Assembly: GCF_023824315.1 (NCBI RefSeq)
Contig: NZ_CP098732.1
Location: forward strand, 1,736,001-1,800,000
Length of the DNA stretch: 64,000 bases
Direction: 5' to 3'
Source of the DNA: Acinetobacter tibetensis
Lineage (GTDB): Bacteria > Pseudomonadota > Gammaproteobacteria > Pseudomonadales > Moraxellaceae
Both the position numbers and the translations under genes were made by a program. Position 1 is the first letter of the stretch. Each line of letters starts with the position of its first letter. This document shows positions 44,739 through 55,367 of this stretch, in pieces. Under the pieces are notes generated by a model that ran no database searches, had not been told where the DNA came from, and was given only the letters and a program-made list of their open reading frames with translations.

Positions 44739-45233
44739 TTACTTCGCAGACAATTTACTGTCCATCGTGATTAATAACAAAACCGACGCTGCGACTTTTT
44801 CTGTCAGTACATTTAATCTTTGTTGTGGCGTCCCTGTAATCAAATAACGATAATCATGTAATTTCCCAGAAAAAAGAATTGAAATAAAAAAAGTCCCTTC
44901 TGGTTTTTCTGTGGTTGCACTACCGCCAGGTTTTAATAAACCTGTACAAGCCACAATCACATCGGCTTTGGTAAATAGTTTTTTCCCCTCATTTGCCAAA
45001 GCTCGTGTAACCTCTGCCGACTCAGCTGTATATTGCTGAATTAATTCTGGGGCAATATGCAACACTTGTAGCTTAATACTCGGATCGTAACAGACCAAAC
45101 TGCCCAATAAAATTTCTGCACCGCTATGCTTATAAATAGAAAATTGGCTGCATAAAAAACCTGAGCTGGCACTTTCTATGAATGCTATTTTAAGCTGTTG
45201 GCGTTCTAATTCATTACAACATTGCTTGAGCAT
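44739..45233 (-). CDS. CinA C-terminal (PncC-like) nicotinamide-nucleotide amidohydrolase family protein
   Basis: A 164-residue stand-alone CinA C-terminal domain. The Ser motif, usually ESCTGG, reads ESASSGF here and keeps the Ser. SLVCYDPSIKLQVL supplies the Tyr and Lys partners, and VACTGLLKPGGSATTEKPEG is the family's G-rich loop. PncC enzymes turn NMN into NaMN in pyridine nucleotide recycling. The divergent Ser motif means activity is uncertain. The ATG at 45233 has GGGGAA before it; starts 7 and 20 codons upstream are also open. Confidence 0.8.
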   Translation of the reverse strand: MLKQCCNELERQQLKIAFIESASSGFLCSQFSIYKHSGAEILLGSLVCYDPSIKLQVLHIAPELIQQYTAESAEVTRALANEGKKLFTKADVIVACTGLLKPGGSATTEKPEGTFFISILFSGKLHDYRYLITGTPQQRLNVLTEKVAASVLLLITMDSKLSAK

Positions 45234-45374
45234 AATTTCCCCATTACACTTCATTACGCCATTTAAAGTGCTATTTGTCCAATTCCTAGTCAACCTCTAA
45301 GCATAACGGTTTATTCCGTGCTTAAAAACTGATACAACTAAAAATAAAGCATAGAAACAAAGGCAGAGATTACA

Positions 45375-45605
45375 ATGAAAACAACCGTCAAATATGTGGT
45401 TTTAAAAAGTAAAGATTATCAGCTTGGCACATCACTGTTTGAAGAGGAATTAGATGCAGATAGCCAATATTTTGATCAAATTCCGTTAGTTATTCACTTT
45501 CAAAATCGAGATTTCAAAGTGAAAAGTAAGGAGTTACAGCGTAAACAAATTCAAGATGACTTTGAAGAAAGTCAGACCATTTTAGTCAAAGTGATTGCAC
45601 AATAA
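45375..45605 (+). CDS. Small hypothetical protein
   Basis: A 76-residue soluble protein with a mixed beta/alpha look: VKYVVLKSKDYQLGTSLFEE, then IPLVIHFQNRDFKVKSKEL and QTILVKVIAQ. GGCAGAGA lies about 7 bases before the ATG. No signal peptide and no family recognised. A 12-bp hairpin follows at 45644. Confidence 0.6.
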   Translation: MKTTVKYVVLKSKDYQLGTSLFEEELDADSQYFDQIPLVIHFQNRDFKVKSKELQRKQIQDDFEESQTILVKVIAQ

Positions 45606-45643
45606 GTTTAATAGACTCAATAGCACAACAAGTTAAATAACAA

Positions 45644-45675
45644 TATAACATGGAGAAACCTTACTCCATGTTATA
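45644..45675 (+). terminator. Hairpin after the small gene
   Basis: A 12-bp perfect stem TATAACATGGAG/CTCCATGTTATA around an 8-nt loop. No T-run follows, so termination would be inefficient. Confidence 0.5.
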
Positions 45676-45837
45676 AGCAAACCAATCTAAATGTTAATGC
45701 ACAAGAACAATATATAAATATAGTGTTATTAATTAATCTCATAACATGAGAAATACATATAAATACTATGGATTAAGTAAAATTGCGCAAACTTTTGCTA
45801 TAATTTCAAGTGATTTTTAAAGATACTTTTCAAAAAC

Positions 45838-46488
45838 ATGCATGATATAGCAGATTTAGAACCGCTCGCACGTGATGTGCCACATACCAAACGTGGGCAT
45901 GAGCGTTGTCTTGCACTTTTATTAAGTGCAAATGAGTTGTTTTTACAACATGGCTATGATGCAGTTTCATTAGACGATATCGTCAACCATGCAGGTGGCT
46001 CGAAAGCATCGATCTACAAATATTTTGGCAATAAAGAAGGTCTATTTACCGCAATCTGTGACTACCGTCGTGAGCAGTTTTTTAAAGATATTTGTATGCC
46101 CTTCGATATTGAGAAAGACGACTTACGGCATTATCTCATTCAAACTTTACTGCATTTACAAATTCATCTTGTCTTACCTGAAAATGCTTCGTTCTTTCGT
46201 CTCATTATGGAACAAACCCAACGTAGTACGCAGCTTGCTCAACATATCCATGAACAAGGTCCAAAGCATATTCAAAATGCGATTGCTTGTATATTAACTA
46301 AAGCCCATGCGCTCGGACTTATTCGGTGCGAAGAACCGCAATATTCCGCCCAACTCTTTTTTGGTATCGTACGTAATTTAGAATGGCAAGTGCTGATGAA
46401 TATCTATGTACAAGAAAATGAGCAAGAAAACTTAAAATATATTCATTATTGTGTCGACCGCTTCTTAGACGGTCATCAAAAAACCTAG
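45838..46488 (+). CDS. TetR-family regulator
   Basis: A 216-residue TetR protein. After a polar start, the HTH occupies about residues 20-65 (ANELFLQHGYDAVSLDDIV, then GGSKASIYKYFGNKEGL). The C-terminal domain resembles the AefR-like type found in regulators of efflux pumps and quorum signals. It stands alone between a small gene and argF, so targets are not evident. Confidence 0.88.
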   Translation: MHDIADLEPLARDVPHTKRGHERCLALLLSANELFLQHGYDAVSLDDIVNHAGGSKASIYKYFGNKEGLFTAICDYRREQFFKDICMPFDIEKDDLRHYLIQTLLHLQIHLVLPENASFFRLIMEQTQRSTQLAQHIHEQGPKHIQNAIACILTKAHALGLIRCEEPQYSAQLFFGIVRNLEWQVLMNIYVQENEQENLKYIHYCVDRFLDGHQKT

Positions 46489-46594
46489 TTTTTTTGCATT
46501 TCCTAACATTTTTAGTATATAACTGTTAGTCTTTTCTTTTAACCAACCAACAACTAATTGTTGTACATGAAACAGCAATTATTGTGGAGTAACC

Positions 46595-47515
46595 ATGGCT
46601 CTACGTCACTTTCTTACTTTACGCGATTTATCGACTTTAGAACTCAACCAAATTTTGCATCGTGCAATCGAATTGAAACGAAAACAGCACGACAACGAAG
46701 TTTTTCAACCTTTCGTTGGTAAAGTTATGGGCATGATTTTTGAAAAATCGAGCACCCGTACACGCGTTTCGTTTGAAGCAGGAATGAGCCAATTTGGGGG
46801 CAGTGCAATTTTCTTATCTCCACGAGATACCCAACTCGGTCGTGGCGAACCGATTGAAGATTCAGCACGTGTTATTTCAAGCATGTTAGATATTGTCATG
46901 ATCCGAACTTTTGGACACGATATTGTTGAACGTTTTGCTTCTTATTCAAAAGTTCCTGTGATTAATGCTTTGACAGATGACCATCATCCATGTCAATTAC
47001 TTGCCGACATGCAAACTTTCCTAGAACATCGTGGGTCAATCGAAGGTAAAACAGTCGCGTGGATTGGTGATGGCAATAACATGTGTAATTCTTATATCGA
47101 AGCGGCACATATGTGGGGCTTCAAATTAAAAATTGCTGCACCGAAAGGCTATGAACCACAGGAGAAATTCTTATCTGAGTTTGCTCACTGTGTTGAATTG
47201 GTAGACTCTGCGGAAGATGCAGCAGTGAATGCTGACTTGATCGTGACCGATGTCTGGGCAAGTATGGGGCAAGAAGAAGAGCAAAAAATCCGTGAAAAAG
47301 CTTTTGCTGATTATCAAGTCAATGAACGCTTAATGAACCTCGCTCACTCTGACTGTTTATTCATGCATTGCCTGCCTGCTCACCGTGGTGAAGAAATTTC
47401 TGAAACCATGCTAGACCATTTGAATGCTGTAGTCTGGGATGAAGCTGAAAATCGCTTACATGCTCAAAAGGCATTGGTTGAATTTCTCATTAATGAAAAT
47501 CTTAAAAAAGACTAA
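46595..47515 (+). CDS. argF: Ornithine carbamoyltransferase
   Basis: A 306-residue transcarbamoylase. The carbamoyl-phosphate motif is [15 protein letters not shown], with [12 protein letters not shown], ornithine-binding [10 protein letters not shown], and the late [10 protein letters not shown] with the reactive Cys. It makes citrulline from ornithine in arginine synthesis. GGAG precedes the ATG. A strong terminator follows. No ArgR-type operator was recognised upstream. Confidence 0.95.
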   Translation: MALRHFLTLRDLSTLELNQILHRAIELKRKQHDNEVFQPFVGKVMGMIFEKSSTRTRVSFEAGMSQFGGSAIFLSPRDTQLGRGEPIEDSARVISSMLDIVMIRTFGHDIVERFASYSKVPVINALTDDHHPCQLLADMQTFLEHRGSIEGKTVAWIGDGNNMCNSYIEAAHMWGFKLKIAAPKGYEPQEKFLSEFAHCVELVDSAEDAAVNADLIVTDVWASMGQEEEQKIREKAFADYQVNERLMNLAHSDCLFMHCLPAHRGEEISETMLDHLNAVVWDEAENRLHAQKALVEFLINENLKKD

Positions 47516-47526
47516 GAAATACTTAT

Positions 47527-47554
47527 AAAAAAAGCACCTTTAGGTGCTTTTTTT
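47527..47554 (+). terminator. Terminator of argF
   Basis: A 13-bp self-complementary stem AAAAAAAGCACCT/AGGTGCTTTTTTT with a minimal loop, 12 bases past the argF stop. Confidence 0.88.
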
Positions 47555-47605
47555 ATTTCGGCGAAGATATAATCAAAACCATAATGTCTATAAGTGATTA
47601 AACAT

Positions 47606-48079
47606 ATGCAATTAAAAACTATTATTCTTGGTGTATTCACCACGACTTTCACCATGATTGCTTTGGCACAACCTACAGATTTAGATCAATATTTATTAAA
47701 GAAAAAAATCATCGATACAAATTACACCGTTAAAAATTCAACTGCGCTGAATGAAATTTTAGATTACATAAGTGATGAAGATTCTCGTACGATGCCCTAT
47801 CAACTTGATCAAAACATCGTGATTGAAAAAATGCGCTTATATGCAAATCGGATGGAAATTTCAGGGCTAATTACTTCGCCAGACTTTAAACAATTTGCCC
47901 AAGACATTGGTGATGATCAAGTTCACGAAATGATGAAAAAAACATTAGTGCATAGTTGTCCTAAATTTTTCGAACATCAATTCCAAAGAGTAAATCCATA
48001 TCAAGTTCAAATTAAACTCACTTCAGAACAAAAAAATTATAATCTAACTTTAAAGAACTCCGACTGTAATTTTGAATAA
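47606..48079 (+). CDS. Exported protein of unknown function
   Basis: A 157-residue protein with a signal peptide of about 20 residues (MQLKTIILGVFTTTFTMIALA, cleavage before QPTD). The mature part is helical and polar (LDQYLLKKKIIDTNYTVKN) with two Cys (SCPKFF and NSDCNFE) that may pair. A GTG four codons upstream is possible, but the ATG at 47606 fits the signal better. No family was recognised. It is probably periplasmic. Confidence 0.62.
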   Translation: MQLKTIILGVFTTTFTMIALAQPTDLDQYLLKKKIIDTNYTVKNSTALNEILDYISDEDSRTMPYQLDQNIVIEKMRLYANRMEISGLITSPDFKQFAQDIGDDQVHEMMKKTLVHSCPKFFEHQFQRVNPYQVQIKLTSEQKNYNLTLKNSDCNFE

Positions 48080-48085
48080 CTAAGT

Positions 48086-48439
48086 TTAACGGATGAGTCC
48101 TTGGGGTTGCATAATAATGATTGCAGCCCCAGCCAATACAATTACCCCACCCAATACATCCCATCTTGAAAGCATGACTTGATCGACATATCGTAACCAC
48201 ATGAGTGCAGTAAAAATATAAATTCCTCCATAAGCAGCATAAATCCGTCCAGAAGCTGCAGGATGCAAAGTCAGTAACCACACAAAAATTACCAGACTAA
48301 GCGCTGTTGGGATCCACAACCAATAAGAGCGTCCTTGATTTAAAATTAAATATGGAAAATAGCAACCTAAAATCTCAGCAATTGCTGTAAGTATAAATAA
48401 GCAAACTGTGGTCAAAATTTTGATTAATGGCATATCCAT
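48086..48439 (-). CDS. YnfA-family membrane protein
   Basis: A 117-residue protein with four membrane helices and the YnfA signature [18 protein letters not shown] start ([16 protein letters not shown]), [19 protein letters not shown] and [19 protein letters not shown]. YnfA is an SMR-superfamily protein; the substrate is uncertain. The start could also be the ATG at 48433. It is convergent with the exported-protein gene, ending 6 bases from it. Confidence 0.88.
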   Translation of the reverse strand: MDMPLIKILTTVCLFILTAIAEILGCYFPYLILNQGRSYWLWIPTALSLVIFVWLLTLHPAASGRIYAAYGGIYIFTALMWLRYVDQVMLSRWDVLGGVIVLAGAAIIIMQPQGLIR

Positions 48440-48497
48440 AGAGATATTTGTCACCGTCAGAAAATATAAATAAAGCACTACTAAAAAATAAGCAAAA

Positions 48498-48523
48498 AAT
48501 AACCCGTGTAAACACGGGTTATT
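48498..48523 (-). terminator. Terminator of clpA
   Basis: A 12-bp perfect stem AATAACCCGTGT/ACACGGGTTATT with a 2-base centre, followed on the minus strand by a T-run. Confidence 0.85.
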
Positions 48524-48537
48524 GACAAAAAAGTAAA

Positions 48538-50814
48538 TTAAGCGGGTTCAGCAGTTTGATCTTCAAACACTTCAAGTTTCAAACCAACAGCTTCACCATT
48601 TTCCATTTTCACAGAAACTGCTACGTTGCCACCATGTTCTGCCAACTCACCAAATAAAATCATTTCAGCAAGTGGTTTTTTCAAATGCTCTTGAATCAAT
48701 CTTTGCATTGGTCGAGCACCCATGAGGCGGTCATAACCATGTTCAGCCATCCACTCACGCGCACTTTGATCGACTTCAAGCATCACTTTCTTATCATCGA
48801 GTTGCGCTTGCAGCTCAGTCAAGAATTTATCTACCACGCTCTCAATAACAGTCGTAGGGAGTGCTTTGAATTGAATCACGCCATCCAGACGGTTACGGAA
48901 TTCTGGAGAGAATGCTCGTTTCATCGCTTCCTGATTATCACGACTATTGTCTTGTTCCATAAAACCAATACTGATACGAGAAATACTTTCTGCACCAATA
49001 TTCGTGGTTAAAACCAAGATCACATTGCGGAAATCTGATTTACGACCATTATTATCCGTTAACGAGCCATGATCCATAATTTGTAATAACAAATTAAAGA
49101 CATCTGGATGTGCTTTCTCAATTTCATCAAGCAACAATACACAGTGTGGATTCTTATGGATCGCATCGGTTAACAAGCCTCCTTGGTCAAAACCCACATA
49201 ACCTGGAGGTGCACCAATCAAACGTGAAACTGCATGACGTTCCATATATTCAGACATATCGAAACGAACCAGTTCAACACCGAGCAACTTCGCCAACTGT
49301 TTGGTGACTTCTGTTTTGCCGACCCCTGTAGGACCTGCAAAAACGAAGCTTCCGACAGGCTTGTCTGGAGATTTTAAACCCGCGCGTGACAGCTTAATGG
49401 CAGAAGACAATGCATCAATTGCTTCATCTTGACCAAACACTACGCGTTTTAAATCACGTTCAAGATTTTCCAGAACTGTTTTATCATCTTTGGATACTGT
49501 TTTCGGTGGAATCCGAGCAATCTTCGAAACAATATCTTCAATATTTTCAACAGTAATCAAGCTTTCATCTTGTTCAGCTTTCAAACGACGCTGTGCGCCT
49601 GCCTCATCAATTACATCAATCGCTTTGTCTGGTAAAAAACGATCATTGATGAATTTCGCAGACAGTTCTACTGCCGAAACCAGTGCCTTATCGTCATATT
49701 TCACATGATGAAAATCTTCAAATTTAGATTTTAAGCCACGTAAAATATCAATCGTTTCAGAAATAGATGGCTCATTAACATCAATTTTTTGGAATCGACG
49801 TGAAAGTGCATGATCTTTTTCAAACACTTGTCGGTATTCTTGGAATGTGGTTGAACCAATGCAACGCAATGATCCATTCGCCAAAGCTGGCTTGATTAAA
49901 TTCGATGCGTCCATTGTGCTCCCCATACTTGAGCCAGCACCAATAATCATATGAATTTCATCAATAAATAAGACAGCTTCAGGTCTTTTCTTCAACGCAT
50001 TTAACAATTGTTTTAAACGTTTTTCGAAATCTCCACGGTACTTAGTCCCAGCAACTAATGCACCAATGTCTAGACTAAAAATTTCAGCATTTGCAAGCGG
50101 CTTTGGTGCCTTACCATTAACAATAAGCCAAGCCAAACCTTCTGCAATAGAAGTTTTGCCCACACCTGGATCACCAACGAGTAATGGATTATTTTTACGG
50201 CGACGGCATAAAATTTGTGCCGCGCGCTCAATTTCTTTTTCACGACCAATGAGCGGATCAGTTTTGCCTTTTTGTGCCTCATGATTCAGGTTGGTCGTGT
50301 AAAGCTCTAATGGACCTGCATTGGCTGAAGATGTGGACTCCCCATCCAACTCTTCGGCTTCCTCTTCAACTTGGACTTCATCTTTACGCGTACCATGCGA
50401 CAAGTATTGCGTTAAAGTTAAACGATTAATTTGATGACGTTTTAATAAATAGACCGCAAATGAATCCCGTTCGGAATACATTGCCACTAAAATATCTGCC
50501 CCTTCTACAGTGCGGTCACCGCCACTCGATTGTACGTGGAAAATGGCGCGTTGCAGAATACGATCAAAGCTTTCAGTGGGATGTGGTGCTTGATCGCTGT
50601 TTTCACCAAGTTTCGGAGTATGTTGTTCTACGTATTCTTCTAATTCTTTCCGTAAGACGATGATATCTGCACCGCATGCTTTTAATGCATTCACAGCAGA
50701 GTCGTTGTCTAGTAATGCCAATAATAAATGTTCAACTGTTAAGAACTCATGTCTCTTTTGACGAGCCATGCTTACAGCCAAACGTAATGATACTTCCAAT
50801 TGACGACTGAGCAT
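48538..50814 (-). CDS. clpA: ATP-dependent Clp protease ATP-binding subunit ClpA
   Basis: A 758-residue AAA+ unfoldase, the same length as E. coli ClpA. The N-domain (residues ~1-140) binds ClpS. AAA module 1 has Walker [15 protein letters not shown] near residue 214 and Walker [11 protein letters not shown]. Module 2 has [14 protein letters not shown] near 491 and [15 protein letters not shown]. The ClpP-docking loop region and sensor-2 (GARPMQRLI) are present. It feeds N-degron and SsrA-tagged substrates to ClpP. It follows clpS by 9 bases. Confidence 0.96.
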   Translation of the reverse strand: MLSRQLEVSLRLAVSMARQKRHEFLTVEHLLLALLDNDSAVNALKACGADIIVLRKELEEYVEQHTPKLGENSDQAPHPTESFDRILQRAIFHVQSSGGDRTVEGADILVAMYSERDSFAVYLLKRHQINRLTLTQYLSHGTRKDEVQVEEEAEELDGESTSSANAGPLELYTTNLNHEAQKGKTDPLIGREKEIERAAQILCRRRKNNPLLVGDPGVGKTSIAEGLAWLIVNGKAPKPLANAEIFSLDIGALVAGTKYRGDFEKRLKQLLNALKKRPEAVLFIDEIHMIIGAGSSMGSTMDASNLIKPALANGSLRCIGSTTFQEYRQVFEKDHALSRRFQKIDVNEPSISETIDILRGLKSKFEDFHHVKYDDKALVSAVELSAKFINDRFLPDKAIDVIDEAGAQRRLKAEQDESLITVENIEDIVSKIARIPPKTVSKDDKTVLENLERDLKRVVFGQDEAIDALSSAIKLSRAGLKSPDKPVGSFVFAGPTGVGKTEVTKQLAKLLGVELVRFDMSEYMERHAVSRLIGAPPGYVGFDQGGLLTDAIHKNPHCVLLLDEIEKAHPDVFNLLLQIMDHGSLTDNNGRKSDFRNVILVLTTNIGAESISRISIGFMEQDNSRDNQEAMKRAFSPEFRNRLDGVIQFKALPTTVIESVVDKFLTELQAQLDDKKVMLEVDQSAREWMAEHGYDRLMGARPMQRLIQEHLKKPLAEMILFGELAEHGGNVAVSVKMENGEAVGLKLEVFEDQTAEPA

Positions 50815-50823
50815 GTAACCCCC

Positions 50824-51237
50824 TTAATCTTTTGGCTCAATCTGACAAAGTAGTGGATGACCTTGAGATCGAGCGTAATTATTGACTTGGTTCGCTTTGG
50901 TTTCCGCGATGTCTCTTGGATATACGCCTGCAACACCTTTACCTTCGTAATGTACTGTTAACATTACTTGAGTGGCTTGGTCAAGATTCATTGCAAAGTA
51001 TTGTTGTAAAATTTCAATTACAAAGTCCATTGGGGTGTAATCATCGTTCATTAAAACGACAGCATACAATGATGGACGCTTTAATTCGGGTGGCGCAGTT
51101 TGTACAGCAACATCCCCATGCTCATCGTGCTGAGGTTCATCCACTAAACGCGGATTAAAATGCCAGTCGACTAAACCAGACTGATAAAAACTACTTTTAA
51201 TGTCGTTTAGACAAATTGGGCGTTTCGAATTTCGCAT
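50824..51237 (-). CDS. clpS: ClpS adaptor protein
   Basis: A 137-residue N-recognin. Core motifs are [20 protein letters not shown], with the ND and TPMEFV-like substrate pocket, and [24 protein letters not shown]. The N-terminal tail is about 30 residues longer than in E. coli (106 aa) and may modulate ClpA docking. It is coupled with clpA. Confidence 0.95.
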   Translation of the reverse strand: MRNSKRPICLNDIKSSFYQSGLVDWHFNPRLVDEPQHDEHGDVAVQTAPPELKRPSLYAVVLMNDDYTPMDFVIEILQQYFAMNLDQATQVMLTVHYEGKGVAGVYPRDIAETKANQVNNYARSQGHPLLCQIEPKD

Positions 51238-51251
51238 ATGATCATTTACAA

Positions 51252-52010
51252 CTATTGAGCATTTGCTTCAGCTTGAGGAATTTCAGAGATATTGGCAGAT
51301 GGTGACTCAACTGCATTCCCTTTCGCCCAACTAAAGCGTTTAATTACAGGTGTATTCGTTCCAGTTAAACGAACTTCTACAAATTGCGGGGTAAAGCCTT
51401 TAGGCATTGTCCAACGTCCAGTCAAACGCTCGTATTCATCAAAGTTAAAGTTTTTATCTTCCATTGGAACAACCAAAACTTCAGTGCCTTGAATCAGATG
51501 TAAGGCTACTTCCCCAGAAGTATTACGTTTACTTGGGCTAACTTGCACTAAATCTAGCTGATATTCAAAAGCATTTTCAGGTAAAGGCTTAATGCTTAAA
51601 TTTTGTATAGTTAAGCTTAGACCACCACGCTGGCGCAACACTTCACGATAAAGTGCACCCAAACTACGGGCTTGATTTTCACTGTCTTTCGCTTGATTGA
51701 GTGCGGTGAATAAATCATTTGAATTACTGACTGCAACATCACGCTCTTGTACCGCGGTATTCATACTTTTGTTTAAGCCTTCAAGCGTTTGTTTTTGCTT
51801 TTGTACAACTTCAACCAGTTGTTCGGCATCTGCATCATAACCAACCACTGTTAAACCCTGCCGATGTCCGACCGAATAGCCAATAAACCCGCTTCCGAGT
51901 ACCAAAACGGCAGCACCAATCACCAAAGGTAAATTGGTTTCAAGAAAAGGCTTTTTGACAGGTTCATTCGATTGTGACGTAGTGTTCGAGTCAGTATTCT
52001 GCATCGTCAT
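51252..52010 (-). CDS. Membrane-anchored coiled-coil protein (DUF6776 type)
   Basis: A 252-residue protein with a cytoplasmic polar start, one membrane helix (~residues 28-48, [20 protein letters not shown]), a coiled coil (~65-110, [20 protein letters not shown]) and a C-terminal beta domain ([37 protein letters not shown]). This is the layout of a conserved gammaproteobacterial envelope family of unknown role. It ends 14 bases before the clpS start on the same strand, so some read-through into clpS is likely. Confidence 0.72.
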   Translation of the reverse strand: MTMQNTDSNTTSQSNEPVKKPFLETNLPLVIGAAVLVLGSGFIGYSVGHRQGLTVVGYDADAEQLVEVVQKQKQTLEGLNKSMNTAVQERDVAVSNSNDLFTALNQAKDSENQARSLGALYREVLRQRGGLSLTIQNLSIKPLPENAFEYQLDLVQVSPSKRNTSGEVALHLIQGTEVLVVPMEDKNFNFDEYERLTGRWTMPKGFTPQFVEVRLTGTNTPVIKRFSWAKGNAVESPSANISEIPQAEANAQ

Positions 52011-52033
52011 CTCTTATTTTGAATTATTCAAAA

Positions 52034-52063
52034 CACACATTTAAATCTAAATTTAAATGTGTG
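52034..52063 (-). terminator. Hairpin after argC
   Basis: A 13-bp perfect stem CACACATTTAAAT/ATTTAAATGTGTG with a 4-nt loop, followed on the minus strand by TTTTGAA. It lies between argC and the DUF6776 gene. Confidence 0.7.
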
Positions 52064-52082
52064 TGAAGGTATTTAATAAGTT

Positions 52083-53132
52083 TTATGGTAATAAACCAAT
52101 GCCTTCTAGTCCTGCTGTTTCAGCAAAACTGAACATTAAGTTCATATTTTGAACAGCCTGACCAGCAGCACCTTTGACCAAGTTATCTTGCGCAACTAAA
52201 ACCACTAATTTCTTAGGTTGTGGTTTATATAGAGCAATACGCAATTGATTGGCCCCGCGTACTGAACGTGTTTCAGGTGAGCTGTTTTCAGGCATTACAT
52301 CCACGAAACTTTCGTTTGCATAGAATTGTTCATACCATGTTTGTAAATCGACAGCAGCACCCGCATCCGTTAGGTCCACATAAATAGTACTGAGCATGCC
52401 ACGAATCATAGGTACCAAATGCGGAACAAATAAGATTTGATCAAAAACACCGGTTTGACCAGAAATATTTTCTAAGGCTTCTACAATTTCAGGATGGTGA
52501 CGATGTCCTGCTACACCATAAGCTTTGAAGTTATCAGCATTTTCAGTGTAAATCATACCCATACTGGCTTTGCGTCCAGCACCAGAAACACCTGATTTCG
52601 CATCAATAATAATACTCTCAGGTTTAACCAATGTGTCGCTATGCTTAAACAATGGTGCTAAGCCAAGTTGTACCGTTGTAGGGTAGCAACCAGGATTACC
52701 AATGACATTTGCCTGCTTAATTTTTTCGCGGTTCAGTTCTGATAAACCATAGACCGAATCTTTAAGCAGTTCAGGGCAAGCATGTTGCATGCCATACCAT
52801 TTTTCAAATTGCACCAAATTTTGCAAACGAAAGTCTGCTGCTAAATCAATTACTTTAGTATTTGCTGCGACCAATTCTTCTGCATGCTTCATGGCTACGC
52901 CGTGCGGTGTCGCAAAAAACACCACATCACACTGTTTTAATTGTTCGATATTTAAGTCTGAATATTTCAGGTCTGTATGTCCACGTAGACTAGGGAACAT
53001 ATCATCGACACGGCGACCATCTTCGGTACGTGATGTCAGTACATTGACTTGTACATTTGGATGTCGAAGCAATAGGCGCAACAATTCAACACCTGTATAA
53101 CCTGTTCCACCAACAATACCTACTGAAATCAC
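52083..53132 (-). CDS. argC: N-acetyl-gamma-glutamyl-phosphate reductase
   Basis: A 349-residue NADPH reductase of arginine synthesis. The Rossmann start is [28 protein letters not shown], the active-site Cys in [12 protein letters not shown], and the His region [15 protein letters not shown] complete the pattern (type 1 ArgC). The length is usual. It appears monocistronic. Confidence 0.96.
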   Translation of the reverse strand: MISVGIVGGTGYTGVELLRLLLRHPNVQVNVLTSRTEDGRRVDDMFPSLRGHTDLKYSDLNIEQLKQCDVVFFATPHGVAMKHAEELVAANTKVIDLAADFRLQNLVQFEKWYGMQHACPELLKDSVYGLSELNREKIKQANVIGNPGCYPTTVQLGLAPLFKHSDTLVKPESIIIDAKSGVSGAGRKASMGMIYTENADNFKAYGVAGHRHHPEIVEALENISGQTGVFDQILFVPHLVPMIRGMLSTIYVDLTDAGAAVDLQTWYEQFYANESFVDVMPENSSPETRSVRGANQLRIALYKPQPKKLVVLVAQDNLVKGAAGQAVQNMNLMFSFAETAGLEGIGLLP

Positions 53133-53237
53133 GCGTTTTACCCCTATTCAAAAGCAGCCATTTTGTAACTGCGTAGTATGACAGGAAGTTGAGGCTTTCT
53201 AAACTGTTTTACTTGGATTTTATATGTTTTAGTGTTG

Positions 53238-54428
53238 TTAAAGCTTTAATTCAATGCAGGGAGAAATCACTTTGGTATGATCCAAACCTATACAATTCCG
53301 TCCAGATCGCTTCGCGGAATACAGTAATTGATCAGCAACACCAATTGCCCGTATAAAATCTTGCTCAAAGATCTGCGCTAAACCAAAACTGGCAGTCACT
53401 GATATTTTGCTGACTGATAACTGACTAGTTTCTATATTGACCCGAATACGTTCGGCAATTGTATAAGCCTGATGTTGGTCGTCTACTTGTAGCAGCAGAA
53501 TAAACTCTTCACCACCAAAACGCCCAACCAAATCCTGATCTCGAACATTTTCTCGAATAATCTGCCCAACCTGTTGCAGAATACTATCGCCAATCAAATG
53601 CCCATGTTGATCATTGATACGCTTAAAATGATCAATATCACACATGAGCAAAAAATAGGTGTCTTGCGATATACATGAAAGTGCTGACTTGGCCTTTTCA
53701 TAAAAACCACGTCGGTTTAATAAATTGGTTAATGGGTCTTTCAAGCGCTCATCATTCAACTTATAAATAATATCTCGCACCAAAGTTCCTAACAAAACAA
53801 TCGCAAACCACATGCTTAAAAAAATACTGGCAGCAAGCATAATTAACCACCAAACAGAGGTGACCAGCATGTCCGCTTCAATATTACTTAAAAATAGATA
53901 AATAATTAAACTGCGTACAAAGGTATAAATTACAATAAAAAAATAAGAGAAATCTACAATCTTATTGAAGATATCGATATCTTGATAATGCCGAAATATC
54001 GAAAATAAAACCAACGACTCAACTGTTGCGATAGCAAAATTAAGAATCAACATCCTGATCCATAATTCATTGTCTATATATGAAAAATAGCTCAGCAACA
54101 ATAGTGCTATCACAATTAAACCAAAACACCAATACGAATGCGCATGGGCTTTTTTCCTTAATGCCATTGCATAAGCGCTTGCCCAAGCCCCAAATAAATA
54201 CATCCCTCCCAGTAAAGGCGCGCACAAAGCCAACTCCAAATTAGACATAAAGCTTTGTGCTGCCACTGAAAAAGAAGGCACGATATAGCCTAGACCTAGC
54301 CAAAATAAGTATTTGGGAGCCTGATAAAAATAATGGCATATTAAAAACAAGCTTCCCATTAAGATCAGGCAAGCTGGAACAATTAATATAAAATAATGGG
54401 TATCTGTAAAATTCACGCCCAATACCAA
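53238..54428 (-). CDS. Membrane-bound diguanylate cyclase (GGDEF)
   Basis: A protein of about 396 residues with seven or eight hydrophobic segments in the first ~225 residues (a MASE-like sensor) and a C-terminal GGDEF domain. The active site GRFGGEEFILLL is intact, and RDQD five residues before it is an inhibitory I-site (RxxD). It should make c-di-GMP from two GTP. The first in-frame starts are TTG at 54428 and GTG at 54416; neither has a clear ribosome site, so the start is uncertain. The signal sensed is unknown. Confidence 0.88.
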   Translation of the reverse strand: MVLGVNFTDTHYFILIVPACLILMGSLFLICHYFYQAPKYLFWLGLGYIVPSFSVAAQSFMSNLELALCAPLLGGMYLFGAWASAYAMALRKKAHAHSYWCFGLIVIALLLLSYFSYIDNELWIRMLILNFAIATVESLVLFSIFRHYQDIDIFNKIVDFSYFFIVIYTFVRSLIIYLFLSNIEADMLVTSVWWLIMLAASIFLSMWFAIVLLGTLVRDIIYKLNDERLKDPLTNLLNRRGFYEKAKSALSCISQDTYFLLMCDIDHFKRINDQHGHLIGDSILQQVGQIIRENVRDQDLVGRFGGEEFILLLQVDDQHQAYTIAERIRVNIETSQLSVSKISVTASFGLAQIFEQDFIRAIGVADQLLYSAKRSGRNCIGLDHTKVISPCIELKL

Positions 54429-54531
54429 AAATTTGTACTAAAAGTAACCGCAGTGTAGATGATTTATTGACTCATTCAAACTCAAATCGACCACATCAAT
54501 CACATCAATCACATCGTAAAATTTAGGTATT

Positions 54532-55215
54532 TCAAGAAGAGAACCACCAAAAAGGTAATGTTGTATTTTTTAAGGTATGACGATGCTGTTTAAAGTTTGG
54601 ATCGCATTCAGCCACTTTTGCCCAAAAATGAGCACTATGATCAAAATAAACGGTATGTGCCAATTCATGCACACACACATAGCGTGTAATTTCCAAAGGA
54701 AACAACACTAAACCACTATTCAACATAATGTCGTGCTTCGCACTACAACTCCCCCAACGCGTTTTAGGTTGCCGAATACTGCACTGCGAATATTGTAAAC
54801 CCGTCTCACCAGCAATTTGTGCCAAATAAAATGGTAAATGCTGCTTTGCATAAGCAATCACAAAAGCTTTTAAATATTGTTCAGGCTGTCGATCACTCAC
54901 CCAAAGCTGATGATTTTGTTCATCAAAAATAAAAGATTGCTTTTGTGTTTTATAAATAACTGCTAAAGGTTGCTCTAGATTAAACAGGTTCAATTGTATC
55001 GGTAGGCTTCGATCAAGCTGCCCCACTTTATTTTGTTGTTTTTGCCAAGTCTCAATCATCCATTGCTCAGACTCACCCAAGAAAGCCTGTATTTGTTTTT
55101 GGCTACAAAACTTCGGAACGGTTAAGCGAATTTGAGTAGGCTCAACACGTAAACGTAACCGCGTTGCACGAGCATGATGAGTGATTTGTATGTCAGGTAA
55201 GTCTGCTAAGGTCAT
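54532..55215 (-). CDS. YgjP-like metallopeptidase domain protein (M48/WLM-type)
   Basis: A 227-residue soluble protein with the zinc motif CVHELAHTVYFDHSAHFW (HELAH plus a third His) near the C-terminus, and the preceding family block RQPKTRWGSCSAKHDIMLNSGLVLFP. This is the YgjP/DUF45 family, often associated with restriction or DNA-repair functions. The activity is unproven. The start ATG is at the first Met of the conserved beta-hairpin. Confidence 0.88.
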   Translation of the reverse strand: MTLADLPDIQITHHARATRLRLRVEPTQIRLTVPKFCSQKQIQAFLGESEQWMIETWQKQQNKVGQLDRSLPIQLNLFNLEQPLAVIYKTQKQSFIFDEQNHQLWVSDRQPEQYLKAFVIAYAKQHLPFYLAQIAGETGLQYSQCSIRQPKTRWGSCSAKHDIMLNSGLVLFPLEITRYVCVHELAHTVYFDHSAHFWAKVAECDPNFKQHRHTLKNTTLPFWWFSS

Positions 55216-55241
55216 TAATATTATTCTTTTATTTAATCATC

Positions 55242-55359
55242 CTCCCCAGCCCTCCTTTTTGAAAGAAGGGAGAAAACTAATAAGTAATAATTTTACTAAA
55301 TGAGTTTTCTTGCACAAATTTTAAAGCAGTGCTTTAAAATTTGCTCAGGGTATGGGGAG
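55242..55359. repeat. Nested palindromic intergenic repeat
   Basis: The ends are CTCCCCA (55242-55248) and TGGGGAG (55353-55359). Inside are a CCTT/AAGG hairpin, a GAAAACT/AGTTTTC hairpin enclosing AGTAA/TTACT, and a 14-bp palindrome CAAATTTTAAAGCA/TGCTTTAAAATTTG (55315-55343). It fills the gap between rpiA and the YgjP-like gene. Elements of this kind are dispersed in Acinetobacter genomes, as far as I recall. It may also terminate rpiA. Confidence 0.6.
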
Positions 55360-55367
55360 ATTTAAAA

